Assembly: GCA_024400455.1 (NCBI GenBank)
Contig: JAKSMU010000002.1
Span: 124,001 to 188,000, forward strand
Origin: Bacteroidales bacterium
GTDB taxonomy: Bacteria > Bacteroidota > Bacteroidia > Bacteroidales > F082
Direction of reading: 5' to 3'
DNA length: 64,000 nucleotides
The notes under the pieces were generated by a model. That model was not told where the DNA came from. It made no database searches and saw only the letters and a program-made list of their open reading frames with translations. The position numbers and the translations under genes were made by a program. This document shows, one piece after another, positions 26,360-34,027 of this stretch. Within the stretch, counting starts at the first letter, position 1, and every line of letters starts with the position of its first letter.

Positions 26360-28141
26360 ATGGAAACAAAGTGGATTTTAAATAAAGAAGTTGATTCTCA
26401 GCATGTTGCTGAAATCATGAAGGTTCTCAATGTTGACGAGAACCTTGCCACTTTGCTTGTTCAGCGTGGAATTACCAACTACGAAGAGTCGAAAGTCTTT
26501 TTCCGTCCGTCACTTTCACAGCTTCATGATCCTTTCCTGATGACGGATATGGAGAAGGCGGTTGAAAGAGTGCTTCGCGCCATTAACGATGGTGAGAAAT
26601 TGTTGGTTTATGGTGATTATGATGTTGACGGAACTACCGCTGTAGCAGTGGTTTACACATATTTGAAGCCATTCTTCAAGAAAAAAAAGATAGAGTTTTA
26701 TATTCCTGACCGTTACGACGAAGGCTACGGCATTTCGCATAAAGGCATTGATTATGCCGCCGACAATGGTTTCAAGTTAGTCATTGCCCTCGACTGCGGC
26801 ATCAAGGCTGTCGAGCGCGTTGAATATGCCAATGAGCGTGGGGTCGACTTCATCATCTGCGACCATCACCGTGCTGGCGATATCATTCCGAATGCCGTTG
26901 CGGTTCTCGACCCGAAACGCCCCGATTGTCATTATCCTTATAATGAATTGTCGGGTTGCGGCGTAGGCTTTAAACTGATTTCAGCTTTGGCCATGCGTGG
27001 TTTAGGTACTATGGATCAAGTCTTCGAATTGCTTGATTTACTGGCCGTCAGCATTGCTGCTGACATTGTCCCGATTACGGGCGAAAACCGTGTTTTGGCT
27101 TATTTCGGCTTGAAGCAACTGAACAAGAATCCTCGTCCTGGCATTGAAGCCATCTTGCAACATGCCAACATACATCGCCGTCAGGATGATGTGGAAAACA
27201 TTGAAGATGAAAATGTCCTTACAAGAGAACTGACCATTAGCGACTTGGTTTTCCTTATAGGTCCTCGCATCAATGCTGCAGGCCGTATCGACAAGGCTTC
27301 TGATTCCGTCCGACTGCTCATCGCAGAAAAAAAAGACCATGCCGAAAAGTTGGCGGCTTCCATCAACGATTTGAACGATATGCGCCGTGAGTTTGACAAC
27401 AACATCACAAAAGAGGCGCTCGACATGATTGCTGCCGACGAACAGTTGCACAACGCGGCAAGCACGGTCGTTTTCAATGAAAACTGGCACAAAGGTGTCA
27501 TTGGGATTGTGGCTTCGCGCCTCACCGATTATTATTATCGTCCGACCATCGTATTGACCCGTGCCAACGACTTGATTACCGGTTCCGCGCGTTCCATCAA
27601 GAATTTCGACATTTACGATGCCATTGACAATTGTTCCGATTTGCTGGAACATTTCGGAGGCCATAAATATGCAGCCGGACTTTCCATGCGGCCCGAAAAC
27701 TTATCGGAGTTCCAGCGCCGTTTTGAAGCGTATGTCCGTGAAAACCTCACAGCTGAAGATTCCGTACCGGAAATTGAAATCGACCTGAAAATCAATTTCT
27801 GTGACATTACAGCCAAATTCATGCGCATCCTTAATCAGTTCGCTCCGTTCGGACCAGGCAATCTTGCTCCTATTTTCTGGACAGACAATGTCTACGACAC
27901 GGGCGCTTCGCGTCCTGTAGGCGGCCATCGTCACTTGAAATTGACTTTGGCACAGGAAGGCGATAAGGAATTGGGGCTTAGTCCATTTTCAGGCATTGCC
28001 TTCTCGAAAGGCGACCTTTACGACCGCATTCGCAGCGGCGAGCCTTTCAGCATTTGCTATCACCTTGAATATAATACATGGCAAGGAAAAACCACCTTGC
28101 AACTGAATGTCAAGGACATTAAGTTCAAGGAAGATATGTAA
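26360..28141 (+). CDS. recJ: Single-stranded-DNA-specific exonuclease RecJ
   Basis: This 593-residue 5'-3' exonuclease acts in recombination and mismatch repair. The start at 26360 (METKWILNKEV) is preferred to an upstream TTG. Motifs include the DHH-family block LLVYGDYDVDGTTAVAVVYT, the signature IICDHHRAGD, the DHHA1 region with GPRINAAGRIDKASDSVRLL, GVIGIVASRLTDYYYRPTIV and FGGHKYAAG, and a C-terminal OB-type region. Length is typical. It is divergent from purH and ends before a bidirectional terminator. Confidence 0.95.
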   Translation: METKWILNKEVDSQHVAEIMKVLNVDENLATLLVQRGITNYEESKVFFRPSLSQLHDPFLMTDMEKAVERVLRAINDGEKLLVYGDYDVDGTTAVAVVYTYLKPFFKKKKIEFYIPDRYDEGYGISHKGIDYAADNGFKLVIALDCGIKAVERVEYANERGVDFIICDHHRAGDIIPNAVAVLDPKRPDCHYPYNELSGCGVGFKLISALAMRGLGTMDQVFELLDLLAVSIAADIVPITGENRVLAYFGLKQLNKNPRPGIEAILQHANIHRRQDDVENIEDENVLTRELTISDLVFLIGPRINAAGRIDKASDSVRLLIAEKKDHAEKLAASINDLNDMRREFDNNITKEALDMIAADEQLHNAASTVVFNENWHKGVIGIVASRLTDYYYRPTIVLTRANDLITGSARSIKNFDIYDAIDNCSDLLEHFGGHKYAAGLSMRPENLSEFQRRFEAYVRENLTAEDSVPEIEIDLKINFCDITAKFMRILNQFAPFGPGNLAPIFWTDNVYDTGASRPVGGHRHLKLTLAQEGDKELGLSPFSGIAFSKGDLYDRIRSGEPFSICYHLEYNTWQGKTTLQLNVKDIKFKEDM

Positions 28142-28145
28142 ATGA

Positions 28146-28181
28146 AAAAAGCAGAAACTCACTGAGTGAATTCCTGCTTTT
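28146..28181. terminator. Bidirectional terminator hairpin after recJ
   Basis: AAAAGCAG (28147-28154) pairs with CTGCTTTT (28174-28181), with a further inner stem around ACTCACTGAGTGA. T-rich tracts follow on both strands. It sits between convergent recJ and the DUF308 gene. Confidence 0.75.
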
Positions 28182-28201
28182 CGATGTTTTTTACCTTACA
28201 T

Positions 28202-28771
28202 TTATTCTTTTTCTTCAACCACTTGGGCGATGAGTGTTGCATTGTGTTTGCGTACTGCAAAGCCAAACATCATCATAATGACGCCAAAGAACATGGCAAT
28301 GATGCCCGAAATGATGACAAACACTTTAGCCGATTCGAAGGGATTGACCATCAGCAAGATGCCAAACAAAAGGCTAAGGATTGCACTCAAGATGTAGAAT
28401 CCGCGGTTTACCAAATCTTTGATGTTGAAAATCACGATAAGCATGAAAAGTCCAATGATTGCCGACCAAAGCCCGATGGCGAAAATAATCAGGTTGATGG
28501 TTGTCGATGACCAGAAAAAGGCGATTACCCCAAGGGCAATCATAACGAGTGATTCAAAAAGCAGCATGCCCCAAGGCATCATCTTTTTCTTTCTGCGTAA
28601 GGCGAAAAGAAGGCAGATTATTCCGATGAGGCCAACGACAATGCCGGAAGCCTTCATAATGGTTTGTGCAGTTTCGCCAGGGACCAGAAAGGCCAGTAGC
28701 GCATAAATGATGGCAATGAGTCCGCTGAGCGAAAATGCCCACCAGTTTGATTTGATTTTAATGATTTCCAT
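28202..28771 (-). CDS. HdeD/DUF308-family membrane protein
   Basis: This 189-residue inner membrane protein has six hydrophobic segments in pairs, the DUF308/HdeD pattern (for example SLSGLIAIIYALLAFLVPGE and YILSAILSLLFGILLMVNPF). HdeD proteins are linked to acid resistance in enterobacteria; here the role is unknown. It starts four bases after the LysE-family gene and is the last gene of the GH3-LysE-DUF308 operon. Confidence 0.85.
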   Translation of the reverse strand: MEIIKIKSNWWAFSLSGLIAIIYALLAFLVPGETAQTIMKASGIVVGLIGIICLLFALRRKKKMMPWGMLLFESLVMIALGVIAFFWSSTTINLIIFAIGLWSAIIGLFMLIVIFNIKDLVNRGFYILSAILSLLFGILLMVNPFESAKVFVIISGIIAMFFGVIMMMFGFAVRKHNATLIAQVVEEKE

Positions 28772-28775
28772 AGTC

Positions 28776-29513
28776 TTAGATCAGGGTTAATAATCCTTTT
28801 ATAATAATGAAATATAATCCGAATAACATTAACGCAACACCGACGATTTTGTTCAAAACGCGGATTCTGTTTGCGTTGAAAAATTTTTTCAGTGAGGCGG
28901 CTCCCCATGCTTTCAGCAATTCGATGGCTAAGCAGGAGCCCAACAATATGGCAAAGAAAACCAACGTGTTGATTTTCTTACCGCCCATATTTCCCGCCAC
29001 GACTGCCACGGCCGAAAACCAGAAAAACCACACAAAAGGATTCAGGATATTCATGGCAAAACCTTTGCCGAAAAAGATAATCCACGATGGCGTATCTTTT
29101 TTCTTGTCCAGAATTTCCTGTGTCTTTTTTTCCTTTTCGTTGACTTCTTTCATCACTTCCTCTTCATCCTTTACCTTTCGGATGTAGGTGAAAAGACCAA
29201 ATAGGAACAAAATGATGCCTGCTCCGATGATAAACAGCTGAAATTCATCATGACTTGTCAAGACTACTTGAACCGATGTCAGTACGCAGAGCGAAATGAT
29301 GACGGCATCGTTGACTAGTACGCCGAGCGAAAACCAGGCTGCTGACTTGAATCCTCGATGTAGACTGGTCTGAACCAAAGTGATGAACGCCGGTCCCATG
29401 TTGATGACAACCGACATGAAAATGCCTAGAAAAATGGCCCAAAATAGGAAACTGAAAGAACCAATCCGACTAAATTCAGGCAAATGATCTAAAAAATTGA
29501 CAGGTTCGTTCAT
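28776..29513 (-). CDS. LysE-family translocator
   Basis: This 245-residue inner membrane protein has six hydrophobic segments and the LysE/RhtB-type opening VVINMGPAFITLVQTSLHRG and GFAMNILNPFVWFFWFSAVA. Such proteins export amino acids or derivatives. A highly charged cytoplasmic loop (about residues 110-140, rich in Lys and Glu) is larger than in many relatives. The start overlaps the stop of the GH3 gene by four bases (ATGA, 29510-29513), so the two are translationally coupled. Confidence 0.85.
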   Translation of the reverse strand: MNEPVNFLDHLPEFSRIGSFSFLFWAIFLGIFMSVVINMGPAFITLVQTSLHRGFKSAAWFSLGVLVNDAVIISLCVLTSVQVVLTSHDEFQLFIIGAGIILFLFGLFTYIRKVKDEEEVMKEVNEKEKKTQEILDKKKDTPSWIIFFGKGFAMNILNPFVWFFWFSAVAVVAGNMGGKKINTLVFFAILLGSCLAIELLKAWGAASLKKFFNANRIRVLNKIVGVALMLFGLYFIIIKGLLTLI

Positions 29514-31060
29514 TTCAAATCAGATAAGAATTCATTCCACATTTCAAACCGCTTTCCTTTCAAGACGCGAGGAAACTTTGTCGCGCCGCCCCATTTCCCG
29601 ATTTTCTGTTCCATGAAATCATAAAAGACGTGGGTTGGCAGCACGTCGATAAAAAGTTCCTTGATGGCTTCGGTGCGCTCAACCGCATAGTCGTCGTTCA
29701 GTTTGCAAAGGTTTTCGTCGATTTTCTTGAGTGCCAGATCCTTGTCGATAGGTTCGTCAACGGCAAGATACCAATGGTGGGCATACATGGTTTCGTAGCG
29801 TATGCCGGCCACGGTAAATTCGGTGATGTTCACGCCAAGTTCTTCGGCCATCATGTCGACGGCGCGGGTCATATTGTCCTGCGAGAGATGCTCGCCCGTG
29901 ATGCTCAGGAATTGTTTTGTGCGGCCTGTAATGGCGATTTCACAGTTTTCTTTGTTAAGAAACTTGATAGTGTCACCTATCAGATAGCGCCAAGTGCCTG
30001 CACAAGTCGACAGCAGCAAGGCGTAATCGGTGTTTTCTTCCACTTCGCTCAAAGTCAGTGTTGTAGGATGTTCCACTATATTGCCGTCTTCGTCGAAATT
30101 CTGCTCGTTGAAAGGAACGAATTCAAAATAAATGCCATTATCAACTAACAGTTGCATGACTCGTTTCTTTAAGTCAACCTGATAGGCGATGTATCCTTCG
30201 GAGGCGAGGTAACTTTCAATGTAAAGGACTTCTTTGCCAAAAATACGCTCAAAGCTCTTTTCGTAAGGTGCAAATGCCACACCGCTGTGAACATATGCCT
30301 TCAGGTTGGGCCAAATATCGTGAATGGTATTGAGGTTATATTCCTTGATGATGCGTTCCAAAAGAATCTGAACCCAAGCCGGAACGCCGACAATGACGCC
30401 AATGTCCCAGTTCTTGGCTTCTTTCACCATCATGTCCATCTTTTCGCCCCAGTCCTTGATTTTTGAAATCTTTTGGCCTGGTTTATAGAAGAATTCGAAC
30501 CATGAAGGGATCTTGCTGGCCGAAATGCCCGAAAGGTCGCCGGCATAGTAGCCGAATTCCTTGTTATATTGCAAATCAGTACTGCCGCCAATCATCAGAA
30601 CGCCTTTATTGTAAAAGTCGACTGGGAAATCATAGCGTGTGGCCGATACCAGTTGGCGGATGCTTGCGCGTGTAATCCTGTTGTTCAGTCCTTTAGTGAT
30701 TGGAATATATTTGCTTGCCGCTTCCGAAGTGCCCGAACTCAAGGCAAAATACTTGATTTTGCCAGGCCAAGCCACATTGCGTTTGCCTTCGAGGTTGAGA
30801 TGCCACCATTCGTCATGCATCTTGTTGTAGTCGAAGACAGGTACTCTTTTGCGAAATTCTTCAATGATGTTTTTTGAAAGAAGGATTTCGTCGAAATGAT
30901 AGTGTTTGCCAAATTCAGTGAATTGTGCCTTTGACAACAGTTTGCGCAATTCTCTTTTTTGCGCCTTGATTGGGTCGGTGTGGTTCTGCCTGATTTCGAC
31001 AGGAATGTTTTTGATTTCGGCCGCCGCCTTGATGAGAGCACCTAAAACTGGTATTGCCAT
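29510..31060 (-). CDS. GH3 auxin-responsive promoter family protein (acyl-adenylate-forming)
   Basis: This 516-residue cytoplasmic protein belongs to the bacterial branch of the GH3 family within the ANL superfamily. Such proteins adenylate carboxylic acids and join them to amines or amino acids. Visible motifs are the P-loop-like KYFALSSGTSEAASKYIPIT, the YIESYLASEGYIAY block, and YRYLIGDTIKF with GRTKQFLSITGEHLS for the adenylate-binding and hinge region. Its coupling to a LysE-family exporter suggests that a conjugated small molecule is made and exported, which is inference. Confidence 0.88.
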   Translation of the reverse strand: MAIPVLGALIKAAAEIKNIPVEIRQNHTDPIKAQKRELRKLLSKAQFTEFGKHYHFDEILLSKNIIEEFRKRVPVFDYNKMHDEWWHLNLEGKRNVAWPGKIKYFALSSGTSEAASKYIPITKGLNNRITRASIRQLVSATRYDFPVDFYNKGVLMIGGSTDLQYNKEFGYYAGDLSGISASKIPSWFEFFYKPGQKISKIKDWGEKMDMMVKEAKNWDIGVIVGVPAWVQILLERIIKEYNLNTIHDIWPNLKAYVHSGVAFAPYEKSFERIFGKEVLYIESYLASEGYIAYQVDLKKRVMQLLVDNGIYFEFVPFNEQNFDEDGNIVEHPTTLTLSEVEENTDYALLLSTCAGTWRYLIGDTIKFLNKENCEIAITGRTKQFLSITGEHLSQDNMTRAVDMMAEELGVNITEFTVAGIRYETMYAHHWYLAVDEPIDKDLALKKIDENLCKLNDDYAVERTEAIKELFIDVLPTHVFYDFMEQKIGKWGGATKFPRVLKGKRFEMWNEFLSDLK

Positions 31061-31082
31061 AATTTGTTATTATTTTGTGGTG

Positions 31083-31090
31083 CAAAAGTA
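31083..31090 (-). promoter_or_regulatory. -7 promoter element for the GH3-LysE-DUF308 operon
   Basis: The minus strand reads TACTTTTGCA, 22 bases before the GH3 start. Confidence 0.55.
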
Positions 31091-31122
31091 ACAATTCATT
31101 TTGAATATAATGGTGATTCTGC

Positions 31123-31130
31123 TATTTTTG
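31123..31130 (+). promoter_or_regulatory. -7 promoter element for the beta-helix T9SS gene
   Basis: TATTTTTGCC matches TAnnTTTG 24 bases before the ATG at 31155. It shows that the longer reading from 31101 is not the true start. Confidence 0.55.
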
Positions 31131-31154
31131 CCGATTATTTGTAAACATATTACT

Positions 31155-32732
31155 ATGAGAATTAAATTTTTACTGCTTTTTGTCATGGCTTCGTTGCTGG
31201 CAAAAGCGCAAAACATTGAAGTGAGCGGCTTGCAGTCGGGCACTTGGGACGCTGATACTGTTTTTGTTACCGGCGATGTTTATGTCCAGGAAAACTTGGA
31301 AATTTCTTCAGGGACAACGGTAGTTTTCAACGGATTTTACGGCATTTCTGTCCGTAAAGGTTCCATTTCGGCTTTGGGAACGGAAAATGAACCGGTAGTT
31401 TTCACCGTACCCGACACGACAGGGTTTCACATTTACAATTCAGGCCGTGGCGGATGGAACGGCATCACGTTGGATTTGGCACAGCAGGCAAAATTCGACC
31501 ATTGCGTTTTCCAATACGGCAAGGCAGCCGACACTTTGCGTCAGCACGGCGGCGCGTTGGAAATCATCAATTGCAAGGATGTGGAACTGACAAACAGCGT
31601 TTTGCGTTGCAATTTTGCCCGCGAACACGGCGGCGCACTCAATGCCGAACATTCCAATGTGAAGATGAGCAATTGCAGCGTGAGCGAAAACAAACTCTAC
31701 ACCAAGGACAACCTTTATTTCATGTATGGCGGCGGTCTGCGCTTCATCAATTGCGACGTGGAAATGACCGACATGGATTTCCGTAACAACTACGGCGAAA
31801 TCAGCATTGGCGGTGCCTTGAGTCTGGATAGCTGTTCGGTGAAAATCGACAGGGCTGTCTTTGAAGACAATATCGGCCTGAATGGTGCCGGACTTTACAT
31901 CATGCGTTGCAACGACAAGGAATGTTCCATTTCGAACTGTTTGTTTGCCAACAACCATGCCAGGCATTTTGGCGGAGGCCTGGCTTTTTCGAATGCCTCG
32001 CCCGAAGTGAACAACATTACCGTTGTCGGCAATTCTTCCGAAGGCGTTAATTGCGGTGGCATCTTTTTCTACGAAAACAGCAGTCCTGTGATGCGCAACA
32101 TCATTGTCAAAGGAAATTATAATGTTCATCCGGAGATGCCCGATGTACAAATGTGGGTTTGGACTTTCGAACCCGATGCACCTTTGTTTTATAATGGTTT
32201 GGTTCAAGGCGGTTTGGATTCCATCAGCGGCTTCGAAAGCATTAAAGTCTACGAAAACATGATCGATGCCGACCCATTGTTTGTCGATCCTGAAAACTAC
32301 GATTTCCGTCTTTCAGAAAACAGCCCTTGCCGCGATGCCGGCGACCCGAACACTAATCCTATAGTATTAAATGGTGTTGATTTGGACGGAATGCCGCGTG
32401 TCAGCAATGGAAGAATCGACATGGGCGCATACGAGTATTCAGGTATGGGTATCGGTGAATTTGCTGGAAAAAACAATGTATTGAACATTGTCGGTAATCC
32501 TTTGACAAACAATACTTTTGCTGAAATCAATCTGAATGAGGCAAGTCAGGTTTCCCTCAAGGTTTATTCAATGACGGGCGCATTGCTTTGGGAAAAGGAT
32601 TTCGGTTTCCTTAATGCAGGTCAGCAAAAACTTCAGATGAGCGAATTTGCATCTGTGGCAAAACAAGGGATGTATCTGATTGAAGTTCGGTCGCAAAGCG
32701 AAACCTTCGTCGGAAAAACCGTGAAGTATTAA
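31155..32732 (+). CDS. Secreted right-handed beta-helix protein with T9SS sorting domain
   Basis: This 525-residue protein has a signal peptide (MRIKFLLLFVMASLLAKAQ) and a pectate-lyase-like parallel beta-helix (about 20-400). Its rungs repeat the pattern HGGAL...NC, as in LRQHGGALEIINCKDVEL, EHGGALNAEHSNVKMSNCSV and HFGGGLAFSNASPEVNNITV. A closing choice-of-anchor-Q-like block follows (DADPLFVDPENYDFRL, NSPCRDAGD), then a T9SS sorting domain at the C-terminus (VYSMTGALLWEKD). Beta-helix proteins of this kind are often polysaccharide lyases or adhesins; no lyase catalytic set is evident, so activity is unassigned. Confidence 0.85.
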   Translation: MRIKFLLLFVMASLLAKAQNIEVSGLQSGTWDADTVFVTGDVYVQENLEISSGTTVVFNGFYGISVRKGSISALGTENEPVVFTVPDTTGFHIYNSGRGGWNGITLDLAQQAKFDHCVFQYGKAADTLRQHGGALEIINCKDVELTNSVLRCNFAREHGGALNAEHSNVKMSNCSVSENKLYTKDNLYFMYGGGLRFINCDVEMTDMDFRNNYGEISIGGALSLDSCSVKIDRAVFEDNIGLNGAGLYIMRCNDKECSISNCLFANNHARHFGGGLAFSNASPEVNNITVVGNSSEGVNCGGIFFYENSSPVMRNIIVKGNYNVHPEMPDVQMWVWTFEPDAPLFYNGLVQGGLDSISGFESIKVYENMIDADPLFVDPENYDFRLSENSPCRDAGDPNTNPIVLNGVDLDGMPRVSNGRIDMGAYEYSGMGIGEFAGKNNVLNIVGNPLTNNTFAEINLNEASQVSLKVYSMTGALLWEKDFGFLNAGQQKLQMSEFASVAKQGMYLIEVRSQSETFVGKTVKY

Positions 32733-32766
32733 GTTTTCAAACCTTGAGACTTTCACGATTTCATAT

Positions 32767-32774
32767 TATCTTTG
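32767..32774 (+). promoter_or_regulatory. -7 promoter element before the arginase-fold gene
   Basis: TATCTTTGCC matches TAnnTTTG 48 bases before the start at 32822. It probably drives both the arginase-fold gene and the PPAD-like gene that follows 30 bases after it. Confidence 0.55.
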
Positions 32775-32821
32775 CCGACAATAATTAGGACATCATCAAT
32801 CTTATAAAAAGATAGAAATAA

Positions 32822-33997
32822 ATGGAAATCAACATGTTCCTTGAACCTGTTTCGGAAAAGTGCTTTACCGAAACGACACGACCGGGTAAAAATACCTTTG
32901 GTGAAACTATCAGCATCTACCGAAAGGAGGATGATTTTCCCGATTTGGAAAATGTTCAGTTGGTTTTGTTCGGCATCAAGGAAGAACGCGGTGCTATCGA
33001 TAATCGTGGTTGTGGCGACGGTATTGACTATGTCAGGAAGGCTTTTTATCAGCTTTTTAACCATTGGGACGACTTGAAAATCGCCGATTTGGGCGACATC
33101 AAGACGGGTAACGAAATCAGCGACACATATTATGCCGTCAATCAGGTGCTTACCGAACTGATGAAACGCCATATCGTACCCATAATTCTAGGTGCTTCGC
33201 AAGATATGACCTACCCGATGTATCAGGTTTATGAACCAACCGGACGGCTGGTGAACATTGCCGCCATAGACCCGCTTTTCGATATCGGCAACGACAATGA
33301 ACAGTTGAATTCACATTCCTATTTGAGTCATATCATACTTCATCAGCCTAATTTCCTTTTCAATTTCACTAATATAGGCTATCAGTCGTATTATGTTGAC
33401 AACGAAAGCATTGAGCTGATGAAACAGTTGCTTTTCGACACCTACCGTTTAGGAAATCTAAAGCAAAACATCGAGTTGACGGAACCGCTTATCCGCAATG
33501 CCAACATCCTCAGCATTGATATGGCAGCCATACGTGCCGCCGATGCACCTGGCGTGAAAAACGCTTCGCCGAATGGTTTCAATGGAGAAGAGGCTTGCCG
33601 CATGACACGTTATGCCGGTTTGAGTTTCAAGTTATCGTCAATCGGGTTCTTTGAATATAATCCGCATTACGACATCAACTCGCGCACAGCCAATCTGATA
33701 GCAGAAATGATTTGGTATTTCATTGATGGTTTCTCGAACCGTCAAGATGATATCCCGACTTTGGAAAGCACCGATTTCACGCGCTACAATGTGCAAATCG
33801 GCGAAGGTCAGGAAAACCTGATTTTCCTTTGCCACAAAATTTCCGGCAAATGGTGGATGGACATGTCGTTCATGAAAGCCGACGATATGCGCTTCGAACG
33901 GCATCATTTTATTCCTTGCTCGAAGGAAGACTACGACCAAGCCATGCGCAACGAACTGCCTGACAAGTGGTGGCAATTCTATCAGAAACTGATGTAA
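32822..33997 (+). CDS. Arginase/formimidoylglutamase-fold protein with altered metal site
   Basis: This 391-residue cytoplasmic protein has the arginase-family order of motifs, but several manganese ligands are replaced. The GGDHS motif appears as GASQD (His to Gln127). The DAHxD motif appears as DPLFD (D150 and D154 kept, His to Leu152). The SxDxDxxDP motif appears as SIDMAAIRAADAP (D233 kept, second Asp to Ala235). Bacteroidota genomes often encode such proteins annotated as formimidoylglutamase. With three of six usual ligands gone, binuclear hydrolysis is doubtful. It lies 30 bases before the PPAD-like gene on the same strand, another guanidino-related family. Confidence 0.8.
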   Translation: MEINMFLEPVSEKCFTETTRPGKNTFGETISIYRKEDDFPDLENVQLVLFGIKEERGAIDNRGCGDGIDYVRKAFYQLFNHWDDLKIADLGDIKTGNEISDTYYAVNQVLTELMKRHIVPIILGASQDMTYPMYQVYEPTGRLVNIAAIDPLFDIGNDNEQLNSHSYLSHIILHQPNFLFNFTNIGYQSYYVDNESIELMKQLLFDTYRLGNLKQNIELTEPLIRNANILSIDMAAIRAADAPGVKNASPNGFNGEEACRMTRYAGLSFKLSSIGFFEYNPHYDINSRTANLIAEMIWYFIDGFSNRQDDIPTLESTDFTRYNVQIGEGQENLIFLCHKISGKWWMDMSFMKADDMRFERHHFIPCSKEDYDQAMRNELPDKWWQFYQKLM

Positions 33998-34027
33998 ATC
34001 AATGAATAACATAAATTTATTACAATA

